From: Struthidea cinerea
Taxonomy: Eukaryota; Chordata; Aves; Passeriformes; Corcoracidae
DNA: 64,000 nt
Direction of reading: 5' to 3'
Assembly (NCBI GenBank): GCA_013397865.1
Contig: VZTI01003643.1
Coordinates: forward strand, 482,437-546,436
Part shown: positions 23,401-32,312 of the stretch, piece after piece
Layout of the letters: every line of letters starts with the position of its first letter
Position numbering within the stretch: the stretch's first letter is position 1
Made by a program: the position numbers and the translations under genes
Notes under the pieces: generated by a model
Database searches by the model: none
What the model was told of the DNA's origin: nothing
Seen by the model: only the letters and a program-made list of their open reading frames with translations

Positions 23401-24880
23401 GTCTGGACTGTTTTTTGGAATTTTTCATGTTTGCTCTCTTGCTGGAGTGATTTCACCTGCCGTGTGTGTTGCAGGAACCACGTGGTGGATGTGAGCGTGG
23501 CCGTCAGCACTCCCGCAGGGCTCATCACCCCCATCGTCTTCAACGCTCACATCAAGGGCCTGGCTGCCATCAGCAAGGACGTGGCTTCCCTGGCAGCCAA
23601 AGCCCGGGAAGGGAAGCTCCAGCCTCATGAATTCCAGGTGAGAAACTTGCGTTGCTGTTAAACTCTGCAGCTCTTGACTTGTTTAAAAGGAGCAAAGGCT
23701 GTTCTGTGATGTTTGAGCCTTGTTCAGTAATCACAGAATATCCTGAGTGGGGAGGGACCCAAGGGGTCATTGAATCCAGCTCCTGGCTCTGCACAGACAC
23801 CCCCAAACCCCAGCCTGGGCATCCCTGGCAGCGCTGTCCCAATGGTCCCAATGCTCCTGGAGCTCTGGCAGCCTCGGGGCCGTGCCCATTCCCTGGGGAG
23901 CCTGGGCAGTGCCCAGCACCCTCTGGGGGAAGAACCTTTCCCTGAAATCCAACCTGACCCTCCCTGACACAGCTCCAGCCGTTCCCTGGGTGCTGTCCCT
24001 GGTCACCAAAGAGCCTCCCCCTATCAGGAAGCTGCAGGCTGGGATGAGGTCCCCCCTCCTCATATTCCCACATAAAACAGTTTTTGTGAGTTTGACCGTG
24101 AATGTTTGTTTTCTTCTAGGGTGGCACTTTCACAATTTCCAATTTAGGAATGTATGGGATTAAGAATTTCTCTGCCATAATCAATCCACCTCAAGCCTGC
24201 ATCCTGGCAGTGGGTTCCTCAAAAGAAAGGCTAGTGCCAGCTGATAACGAGAGAGGGTGAGTTTCATCTGATCCTGAGCTCAAACTCTTAAATCATGCCT
24301 AGTTTCCTAACACCTACATTAGATAATAATTTTAAAAACCCTAAAATGTATTGTTTACACAGTGCTTTCAGTACTTGCTTCAATTTGCATTTAAAGAAAA
24401 CCTAAAGGATGGATTATAATTCAGGTGTCCTGTATGTAATATCCCCTCGCTTGGAACTCAAATGCTTCTTCTTCTTTGTGTGGGGCTGTCCTTGTGCTGC
24501 AAGGAAAGCTGAGCTCCCTGCCCTAAGGGGAACACACAAAGGTGATTTTAGTGCCTCAGGGAAGTTATTTCCTTAGTTTTCCTCAGAGAAGGAATGAACA
24601 TGATCTGCTCTCTGGTGCAATTGGGAGAAACGTCTGTCACCAAGCACCAGCTGCTATTCCTGGCTCTCCAGGAGAAGCCTTTCTGCTGTGTAAGTGGCAC
24701 TGCCTTGCAGGGGAGTGTGTTAACCTTTTCTTTTGTTGTTTTTCTCCCAGCTTTGACGTGGCCAGCGTGATGTCTGTCACCCTGAGCTGTGACCACCGTG
24801 TTGTGGATGGAGCAGTTGGAGCACAGTGGCTTGCTGAGTTCAAGAATTTCCTTGAAAAGCCAGTAACCATGCTGCTATAA
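17498..24880 (+). CDS. DLAT: DLAT, pyruvate dehydrogenase E2 component, start hidden in gap
   Basis: Dihydrolipoyl acetyltransferase forms the core of the mitochondrial pyruvate dehydrogenase complex and moves acetyl groups from lipoamide to CoA. Exons: 1 (ends 17596), 18356-18457, 18711-18835, 18951-19107, 20081-20207, 20657-20844, 21244-21412, 21632-21699, 22374-22460, 22550-22657, 23092-23207, 23475-23637, 24120-24256, 24751-24880. Exons 2-14 encode 558 residues and all phases agree. Two lipoyl domains show the lipoyl-lysine motifs ETDKATVGF (exon 3) and ETDKATIGF (exons 5-6). Pro/Ala-rich linkers follow. The subunit-binding domain (GRVVVSPLAKKLA to GPDGRITKKDV) spans exons 7-8. The catalytic domain ends with the active-site motif DHRVVDG and the C-terminus VTMLL. 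Exon 1 after the gap reads RRCCSLPAHQK, the end of the targeting region. No ATG in frame is visible before the gap. Confidence 0.97.
17728..17945 (-). repeat. CR1 LINE fragment (old)
   Basis: The stretch beginning AAGGTTGGAAAAGATC and passing through CACCTCCGGGGATGGGGAC matches the reverse complement of a CR1 3' tail as I remember it. It lies in DLAT intron 1, is diverged, and has no intact reading frame. Borders are approximate. Confidence 0.65.
18041..18185 (-). repeat. CR1 LINE 3' end
   Basis: The sequence starts AGAATCATAGAGTG, the reverse complement of the CR1 terminal octamer repeat (ATTCTATG). It continues with the familiar GGTTGGAATGGACCTTAAAG and CCATCCAGCCTGACCTTGAA blocks. It sits in DLAT intron 1, ending about 170 bases before exon 2. 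Confidence 0.85.
23730..24066 (-). repeat. CR1 LINE 3' fragment
   Basis: The sequence TCACAGAATATCCTGAGTGG followed by GGGACCCAAGGGGTCATTGA, and later CCCTCTGGGGGAAGAACCTT, is a CR1 3' region in reverse orientation, about 340 bases long. It fills most of DLAT intron 12, between exons 12 and 13. The open frames inside it are not genes. Confidence 0.85.
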
Positions 24881-26876
24881 TTTAACCATGCAAAGCAGAA
24901 TTTTCCTGGGTCACACTGTTGTGTTTTAAACAAGCTATTTAGACTTTAGTGTTCAGACTTTGAGAGAGTTCCTTTTTTTATTTAAAATATGTATTATATT
25001 ATCTGGTAATGTTATTTACCAGTCTGTACAGAAAAAAGTTTGCAAAAGTGCTTTTCAGAGCAATATTACAGCTACACTGTATTTTTATACAGTTAGTTAA
25101 CTTGCAAACTCTTCCAAAACAGAGTTAAGCATCCCAGATTTAAAAAGAAATGATCCTGGCATTGTGCCAGCTGCTTCTAAACTCGGGTACCTGGGGGTGC
25201 ACACCAACAGTTTCATGACCTCGGTGTTGTGAGAGACTGGAATTTCAAACATCTCCTCACAGGAGCGCAGATGAGATGGTCACAGAAAGGTACCAGCAGG
25301 AGAGGAATTCCCACGTTATCCTGTTCCTGGGGTGGGGGAGATGGCACATGCACTGAGGGACTGAAGTGCCTGGGGTAGTGTCTCAAAGGCCAAGTGCTGC
25401 TGTTCAAAGCCTTTTTGGAACTTGGCACTGGCTGGGACCTTCTCAGCTACGTGATCCCTTCTGAGCACTTTAAGGTGAAAGAGCACTGCTGTCTGTGGGG
25501 TCCCAGCTCTCGGTACCACAGGGAATGTGCTGTAGCTGCTGTTCCTCTGGCTAAGTTCACCCCGGGCTCCGATGCCATGGAAGTAACTGTTTTGCAGAAT
25601 GTTCAATGTGTGTTGGAAGCCAATGTAGACAAATCACACATGCTGATAATCCCACCAGGGGATGTTAATCATGTGAGGACTCGGATGTTTGGAATTTTTT
25701 CATTTCAGGCATTCTAACATAGGAAGCTCTGACTTTAAGCCACTGGAATTGCAGACCTTCCCTGGATTGTCTATGTTGTCCAGCCTCAGTAAAGCTGCAG
25801 AATGTGCTCTCCATGTACATATTGTATGTAAGGTGCTTCTCTAGTTTGTTGGACTCATGTCCAGTTACCCCAGGCATTGTATCCTGCAAGGGGTGCAGTG
25901 CTGAACATTCTGAAATTCCACTTTCCACATGGAAATGTTCATGTAAAAAAGGACAACCGTGCAGTAATGACAGAGTGACCAGGCGAATTAAATAGGGGGA
26001 CAGAGTTGGGAAGAAAAAAGGAATAAAATTGTTCAGGCTGATCCTGTTATTCTGTATATTGCATTAAGTACTGTCTCCTGTAAAGTTCTACAGAATTCAC
26101 TAATGATATTGAAAGAAAATACTGTGGAAATTAAATATTTTTGTGGGAACTATTTAGTGTCTGGTTGCTGTGATACCTGGTTTTCATGCCTTGCTTAAGC
26201 AAAAAAAAAAAGTGCATTAAGGTTTTGGATTTTCTCTTGAATGACCTGAAATACCCTGATTCCAGACTGGCTCTAGTGCTCCCATGTTCCATTAAATGTT
26301 TGGAATTGACAACTACTAAACCATGTCCCAGTGCTTTTCTCTTCAGTTGTGTGTGGCTTTACTGCTTCTGGGTCAGTGCTCTGCAGCCTTTCAGTCTCCC
26401 AGTGAAACTCACCCTACTAACCTGAAATTTAAACACAAATCTTCCCAGACATTTGCTTTTTGCTGTCTGCAGCTTCCTCTCTGCACTGTTCACCTGGGCA
26501 CCTGTGGGGCCGTGTGTGACAGATTGTTCCAGCATTAAATACTTGAAGAGAGCTGCTCTAACCATCTGAATCCTGTCCATTTATTTAACAAAAACACATC
26601 ACCACTGGTATTGCTGTCCCTTGAATGGTGTAGTAAAGCATGTGGGCATTGGTGGTTCTTTACTGCAGCTCTTAACTGCAGATAACAAGTACTGTAACTA
26701 AATATTCAAGTATTCTTTGAATATTTACAATATTTGCTCTTCTTTTTCGTGAGTTTGCTGGTGCTACTGTTCCTCCAGCCTTTTTTTCTACTCGCATCTT
26801 CTAAAGGCATTTGAGATACCCCAGTGATTAAAAAGTGAATTAAAAACGCCCTAAACCCCATCACCACCAAAGATTC
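24881..26876 (+). other. DLAT: DLAT 3' untranslated region and gap to PIH1D2 relic
   Basis: About 2 kb after the DLAT stop holds no recognisable exon. It is AT-rich with several ATTAAA-like motifs and one clear AATAAA at 26022-26027, so most of the first 1.15 kb is probably 3'UTR. The remainder down to 26877 lies downstream of the oppositely oriented PIH1D2 relic, so the two loci converge. Confidence 0.55.
26022..26027 (+). terminator. DLAT: Polyadenylation signal AATAAA, DLAT
   Basis: Canonical hexamer 1.14 kb downstream of the DLAT stop, in sense orientation. Variant signals lie further on near 26.29 and 26.54 kb. Confidence 0.5.
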
Positions 26877-27371
26877 TCACTCTGGGCTTTTGTTGTGTAA
26901 TCTGTGCCCAGGAACTGGGCCGGATGCAGGAGTTGAGGACCTGCCTTGGCAGGTGATAAACAACACCCCTTTGGCTTTGTCCAACACGACTGTGGCTCTT
27001 TCTTCACCTACCAGTTCTGGCAAGTCTAGCTGGGATTTGTATTTCTCAGGAACCTCAAGGATGATGTCCTAAAACAAAATTAAAACGCATGATTAACTGA
27101 CAGGGAATTAGCAGTACGCATTTCTAGGGACGGAAAACACAAGGTTTTTTCTGCTGCCTTACCTTTGAAATCCTCAGCAGCAGAGCTGACCTTGGGCAGT
27201 TCAATTCCGAGCTCAGTTTAGAGCGGTCCCTTGTTGGCATCCTTCACAGTGACCATTCTATGGACAGGGCTGCGTGGCTTCTCTGGAATTCCCTACTGGA
27301 AATTCCCTCCATCAGGGGCCCCTCTGTTCCAAAACTTCAAGAAGTTTGAGTCATTTTCCCAAGCTGTGTTT
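26877..27371 (-). pseudogene. PIH1D2: PIH1D2 relic, disrupted, 3' half only
   Basis: PIH1D2 is a PIH/CS-domain protein thought to help assemble dynein arms. Two minus-strand blocks remain: 27371-27163 and 27068-26877. They keep good splice sites (acceptor CTGCAG, donor GTAAGG at 27162, acceptor TTTTAG). The last block reads DIILEVPEKYKSQLDLPEL, which matches the end of the family, and the earlier block contains LMEGISSREFQ and MVTVKDANKGPL. The earlier block cannot be read in one frame. One shift is needed near 27276-27292, TAA replaces a codon at 27218-27220, and a second shift is needed near 27176-27193. The C-terminal tail has also diverged. No N-terminal exons are recognisable between here and NKAPD1, where they would be expected. 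It is probably a unitary pseudogene. Assembly errors are the alternative, though several independent lesions argue against that. Confidence 0.75.
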
Positions 27372-27429
27372 CTGCAGAAGTAGCTTGTGGTAACTTTGCT
27401 AAATGCTGGCTAAGAACAAGATCCATGAT

Positions 27430-27600
27430 TAAGGAAAACAATTAATTAAAAGGTAATTAAAACAATTAATTAAATTTTAAATAAGACTTAGAATTTAATT
27501 AAAACTTATTACTTAAGGTTTTATTAAAACAACTACTTAAAATTGAATTTAAACCATTATTTAAAATTTTATTAGTTAAGTAATTGATTAAAACTATTAA
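27430..27600. repeat. AT-rich degenerate TTAATTAAA tract
   Basis: About 170 bases made almost only of A and T, with recurring TTAATTAAA, TTTAAA and TTATTAAAAC motifs. It looks like a decayed simple repeat. It lies where the 5' exons of PIH1D2 would be expected, next to the GC-rich NKAPD1 promoter. Confidence 0.7.
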
Positions 27601-27689
27601 CAAGTTATATCGTTTCCAGCATTACCCAACCTCAATGTTTCTGCGAATTTTTGCCGTTTGTCTGGGTTTTTTTTTTTTTCCCTAAAAAA

Positions 27690-28066
27690 CAGGGCTCCTT
27701 TAGAGCTGCCACCTGCTGTCCCCGGCCCATCGCGGTGTCCCGCAGCTCTCGCAGCGGAGCCCAGGCGGTCCCAGTGACGGGGAGCGGCGCGGGGGCAGCG
27801 CGGGCAGAGGCCGGGGCTGGGTGCGGTGCCGGGCCCGGCGGTACCGGCTCGGTTCGGGTCAGTTCGGGCTGCCCGGAGCCCCGCGGCCCTCGCGGCCCTC
27901 GCGGCCCTCACGGCCCCGGCGGCCAAGGCGGCCCCGGCGGCCCCGTTNGCCGCCGCCGCCGCCACCAACACCGCCACCAGCACCGCCACCAGCACCGCCA
28001 CCGACACCGCCACCGACACCGCCGCCACCGGGCCACCCGGCCCGGGCCCGCAGCAGCGCCCGCAGC
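27690..28066 (+). promoter_or_regulatory. NKAPD1: NKAPD1 CpG-island promoter and 5'UTR
   Basis: Very GC- and CpG-rich sequence upstream of the NKAPD1 start. It includes a GCGGCCCTC short repeat (about 27890-27920) and a run of ACCGCCACC units (about 27957-28030). One base is undetermined (27948). In mammals this promoter is shared head-to-head with PIH1D2; that partner seems to be lost here. Confidence 0.55.
27957..28030 (+). repeat. GC-rich short tandem repeat, ACCGCCACC units
   Basis: Six- to twelve-base units of the form CACCGCCACCAGC and CACCGCCACCGAC repeat tandemly just upstream of the NKAPD1 start. They probably lie within its 5'UTR. The length may be unreliable because an undetermined base precedes it. 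Confidence 0.8.
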
Positions 28067-30897
28067 ATGTCCCGGGTGCCCGTGGGGAAGGTGCTGCTGC
28101 GCAACGTCATCCGCCACACCGGAGCGCACAACAAGGTGAGGCCCGCGCCTCGCGGGGCCTGCGGGGCTGAGCGGGGCGGCCCGGGGTGCGGGGACAGCCC
28201 GGGGTGCGGGGACATCTCGGTATGCGGGACATCCCGGGGTGCGGGGACATCCCCGGCGTGCAGGGACATCGTGAGGGTGCGGGGACAGGCCGGTGGTGCC
28301 ACACAGTGATGGGGGAACATCCCGGGGCTGCGGGGACATCCCGGGGCTGCGAGCACACCGTGGGCTGCGGGGACGTCCCGGTATGGTCCTGGTGCATCCC
28401 GGTGTGCGGGGACATCCCGGTGGTGCCACCCGGTGAGGGGGGATCATCCCGGGGGCGCGGGACAGGCTTCGTGCCCCGCTGCTGATGCGGGAGAGGAGAG
28501 CGGGAGTGTTTGGCAGAAACAGGAGTTTGGTAAATCGGCCACATCGACATCCTCAGTGTCACTTTCGGTTTAACGCTGTTTGTGTCGAGTTCAGTTTAAC
28601 CTCGTTCCGGTTTCCCCGAGTTTCAGTTTAACCCCGTTTTTCTCGAGTTCTCACCGCGGTGAGGGAATGTGTCTACATTTACTTAAAAAGTAATAAATCT
28701 TTAATAGGTTTTATTTGATTTGTTGCTCTGTATCTATGCTTTTAATTGCATGAAACAATTTGAACTTTGTGTGCACAGGCAGGATTTTAGTGCAAGATTA
28801 AGCAACTCCATTAAGTCTAGGAAACTACTTCATGAACCCCGATATAATTCAGCAGGTCTAACCACCACCAGGAAGTTCTCCTTTTGGATACAAATATGTG
28901 TAAATAATCCTCTGTTTGGGTATGGAAAGGTGGCTGTCAGTTTTCCTAGCAGGAGTGTTGAGATTGGAGCTCATGTGCTGCACGACTGTGAATTTTCCCT
29001 GATGTTAAAGTTGTTTCCCTTCTGTGACTTTCAGCTTCAGGAAGAGACAGAAATGTGGAAAATAAGGGAGTGGGAGAAACAGACAGAAGAGACTTACTGG
29101 AAAAGGCAGAGCAGAATGCTGTCAGACACCTCCAGGTGAGATACATCACAGAAATACTTATTTTCTCCTCCATGAGTCCCAGGAAAGAGTTCAGGCCTCT
29201 GCTGAAGCCTGATCATTTATGTGTTCATTTAGGTGTAAAATCTCCAAGGTACACGTTAATTAGGTCGGGTTCAGTGGGGCTCTGGGGGTGGGAGGTGTTT
29301 TCCTGTCTGAAGGAGCTGTTCCCTCTCTGCAGCAGCCGGATGCGCAGCGATGGCTTCGATGAGGAGGGACACAGGGCAGACTGGAAAACCAGGAACCCAC
29401 AGTTCCTTGACCTGGTGGAAGATGATCTCCTCAGGGCCAGATCCTGGAATAAAAAGCTGTATGAATGCGAAGCCAACATGCCAGACAGGTCTGTGGGGGA
29501 ATTCATGTGCTGTGGTTGTAATTAAAACATCTTTTTGGAGCCTTGTACCAAAAACCTACACATTTCTGTGTAGTTTCCAAGCCACACTAAGCAGCAAAAG
29601 CCCAGCCCTAAGCTTAATATTTATTACTCTGCCCCATAACCTTAAAAAAAATCTCAAGAAACACAAGTCCAGGGTTGTTTTAAAGAAATCTGAGTTGTAG
29701 TCTGAGAGCATAAGATGTATTTAAATAGCACCAACCAAATCAGTCCTATTTCTTTCCTCCCTGTCTAAACTCAGGTTCATTCTGTGGCTCTGGCTTTTCA
29801 GAGCTGGATTTTTGTCCTCAAACACGTTGTCTGTTTTTAATGGATGGTTCTGCTTTCTTACAGGTGGGGGCACAGTGGATATAAAGAGTTGTACCCTGAA
29901 GAATTTGACACAGACAGGTAAGGCAGACGGACTTGCTGATGGATCCAGAATCTGCCTTCTGACAAGTTCTGCAGGGAATTTTACCAACTGAGTTTCAAAT
30001 TTTGAATAGAGATCAGCCTTGAATGCAAAGCCTTACTGTTACATGAAAAAAGGTCAAATCCATTAATGTGGTGTGAGTCCTAGGAGAATCTTTTGTAGCA
30101 ATTAAGATACTCAGGTTTAGCTGGAGTTACCAAAATCTGTGAATCTGGGAGGTAAATAAATTCTTGCAGTATCCTGGAGAGTGGAAAAATAAGATTTTAA
30201 GACAGAATTAATTATTTTTAACCTACAGAATTATTTTTATTATATATATTTAACCTACAGAATTATTTTTAACCAGCAGAATCATCAATATTTTTCAGGC
30301 TTACAGATTGGATATAAATGAGCTTCATCACTCAGTGGCTTTCAGTTCACCTCCTCCTGTTCTTTTTCCAGTGATCAGCAGGAAGGAGATGAGCAAAATG
30401 CTGTCAATGGGAAGAAGAGATCCCACCTGGGGAAGCAAACAGCCCGTGAGTCCCACAAAAGGAAAAAAAACAAGAAATCCCAAAAGAAGAAGCAAAAAAA
30501 GCGCTCTCACAAAAAGAGGAAGAAAAAGAAAAAGGAACAGGGGAGAACTTCCACAGATTCCTCCCGGGTGGAGAGCGCGGCCTCGGGAGAGGAGACTCCA
30601 AGCACCCGGAAAGGAAAACACAAGCGCAAGAAAAAGCCCAGGAAAGTGCCTGCCAAGGAACCTACCTCTTCTTCTGGGCAGGAGAGTGACTTTTCCCATG
30701 CAAGCAGCTCTAGCACCAGCAGCTCTGAGGACACTGAATCCGAGGGGAAGAAGGAGAAGCGGCCCCCAAGGAAGAGAAAGAAGCGTCCCAACTCCGTGCC
30801 GGAGAGGCAGAGTGAAGTGCCGGAGAAGAGGAGCAAGAGGAAGAACTGGAAGGTGGCGGGGGATGAAAAATCTGAGGACAGCTCTGATGAGGACTGA
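28067..30897 (+). CDS. NKAPD1: NKAPD1 (C11orf57 orthologue), 5 exons
   Basis: Small basic protein named for an NKAP C-terminal-like region; its molecular role is poorly known, and the composition suggests a nuclear protein. Exons: 28067-28135, 29035-29135, 29333-29488, 29864-29917, 30372-30897, totalling 301 residues against about 292 in human. The N-terminus MSRVPVGKVLLRNVIRHT is almost identical to what I recall for human. RMRSDGFDEE, ANMPDRWGHSGYKELYPEEF and the C-terminal NWKVAGDEKSEDSSDED are also conserved. Exon 5 encodes a long Lys/Arg-rich tract (KKQKKRSHKKRKKKKK type) followed by Ser/Glu clusters, probably disordered with nuclear-localisation signals. The ATG is the first in the CpG-rich exon. 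Neighbours are the PIH1D2 relic upstream and SDHD downstream. Confidence 0.95.
28180..28450 (+). repeat. Minisatellite, GGGGTGCGGGGACATCCC-like units
   Basis: An irregular array of roughly 15-20 base units sharing the core GCGGGGACATCCCGG repeats about a dozen times at the start of NKAPD1 intron 1. It explains the spurious long frames on both strands here. Copy number may vary between individuals. Confidence 0.8.
28563..28650 (+). repeat. Three-copy ~33-base repeat (GTTTAAC...CGAGTT)
   Basis: Three imperfect copies of a unit containing GTTTAACSCSGTT and CGAGTTCAG follow one another in NKAPD1 intron 1, just after the minisatellite. Confidence 0.55.
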
Positions 30898-31989
30898 GGG
30901 GTCTGGGTGCAGCTCAGACCAAGAGGGAGGACAGAGGCAGGTCTTTGTCACTCAGCACTGCCCCACTGCTCCAACACTGGTTTACACACACCCTGCCAGC
31001 CCACAGGGAGCACCGAGCCTGGGCAGCCTGGCTGCCCCTGGACTCACCAGGCAGCAGTGCAGGACAGCACCTACCTGTCCCACAGGTGGGCTCGTCCTGC
31101 CAGCCTCAGATTCTTTGGCTGTGATCAGGTTGGTTTTTTCTTAAATTACGTTTGAACAGATTGCTCTGTTGGCTCACCAAAACAATGGCCAGTAGGAGAG
31201 AGGACAGGCTGATAAATCAGTCCGATAACAGAGGAAATGTCACTGTAACCCCACGGTAGTTTTGTCTTCCCATCCTCCAGCAAAAGCAGAGCTGTGGGGG
31301 AATGCACAGGCTCAGCTGGACACGGATGGGAGCTGAGGGAATGTTCTCATTCCAGCTGAAGGTGCAGTGACTTCTCTAATGGTGAAAAAAGCCACCAGTG
31401 TATTTGCTTGGTTTTGACTCCTGTCCAGAGCCTGCTGTGGGCTGGCCACCGTGTCTACCTTCCTTCATTCTCTTTGGGGATGCTGAAACCATTTGTGCTG
31501 ACAGAGAGGCCTTGGTGGGTGTTGTGTCCTGTCTCTGCTCTGCCCAGTGTGTTACTGGAGAAACTGGTACCAGGCCGTTCTCCCTGCAGCGAACAGCCAA
31601 GCCTTTTAATAAAATAAATAAATCCAGATGTGTTTGATGCTTTTGTCATTGTTCTGGAGCAAAGCCCGGGGACAGAGCACAGGCCTGGGAGTCTGGGTGG
31701 TGCGTGCCTGCGTTCTGTGCTGTGTTTGTGCCTGGTCTCGCTTGCAGGAGATGAAATCAAGGCACTGGGGAAATGTGTGGAGTGATTGTTGTGTGCTGGA
31801 CAAGGACAAAACAATGTCAGCAGCCATAAATCCTCACTCCAAGCCCAGATTGCTGGTCCTTTTTTACACTTCAAATTGAAAGAAAAATGGGATGTTCACA
31901 GAGGTGTTTATTGTGTGTACAAAGGTGTTTTATTAGTGAACGCGCAGGTGTGGAGCACCCGGGTCTGCTGCGGGTGTTGTGGGGTTTAA
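30898..31989 (+). other. NKAPD1 3'UTR and NKAPD1-SDHD spacer
   Basis: About 0.7 kb of 3'UTR ends at the AATAAAATAAATAAA cluster (31608 on). Beyond it is unique sequence without recognisable coding potential on either strand. In mammals TIMM8B lies here on the opposite strand, head-to-head with SDHD; I see none of its cysteine motifs in this interval. Confidence 0.6.
31608..31613 (+). terminator. NKAPD1: Polyadenylation signal AATAAA, NKAPD1
   Basis: First of a tandem cluster of AATAAA-type hexamers 711 bases after the NKAPD1 stop codon, followed by a GT-rich stretch (TGTGTTTGATG). Confidence 0.75.
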
Positions 31990-32195
31990 GACAGAATTAT
32001 AGAACTACAGAATGGTTTGGGCTGGAAGGCAATTTAGAGATATTCCAGTTCCACGGGCAGGACACCTTCCATCAGGCCGCTCCAACCTGGCCGTGGGCAC
32101 TTCCAAGGATGGGGCAGCCACAGCTTCTCTGGGTAACCTGTGCCAGGGCTTGCCCACGCTCACAGGGAAGGATTCCTTCCCAAATCCCATCTATC
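31990..32195 (-). repeat. CR1 LINE 3' end upstream of SDHD
   Basis: It starts AGACAGAATTATAGAACTAC and then GGTTTGGGCTGGAAGG, with later CACCTTCCATCAGGCCGCTC and GGGGCAGCCACAGCTTCTCT. These are CR1 tail blocks in reverse orientation. It ends about 115 bases before the SDHD start codon, right against the promoter. Confidence 0.85.
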
Positions 32196-32312
32196 GCTGC
32201 CTCTGGCAGTTCACAGCTGCTCGGGAAGCTTTGCGGCCGCTGCACCCCCGCTGTGGGAAGCGGAAGCTCGGGCGGCGTTTCCGTGTCCGGGCGCGGTGCC
32301 CTTGGAGCGGAC
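32196..32312 (+). promoter_or_regulatory. SDHD: SDHD core promoter with ETS-like motifs
   Basis: A short GC-rich interval between a CR1 tail and the SDHD ATG. It contains CGGAAG (32261-32266) plus nearby TTCC on the plus strand, which resemble ETS/GABP (NRF-2) sites. Such sites are established in mammalian SDHD promoters. No TATA box is seen. The transcription start is not determined. Confidence 0.5.

Noticed and set aside
23567..24073. Long minus-strand frames inside DLAT intron 12
   Set aside because: They fall in a CR1 LINE tail and the antisense of exon 12.
27597..28562. Several frames over 140 codons on both strands rich in Gly, Pro, Ala and Thr
   Set aside because: They are translations of the CpG island, the ACCGCC repeat and the minisatellite. 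Only the short NKAPD1 exon 1 (28067-28135) is supported.
30308..31144. 278-codon plus frame and 207-codon minus frame over NKAPD1 exon 5
   Set aside because: Both are out-of-frame shadows of the Lys/Arg-rich NKAPD1 last exon, whose correct frame ends at 30897.
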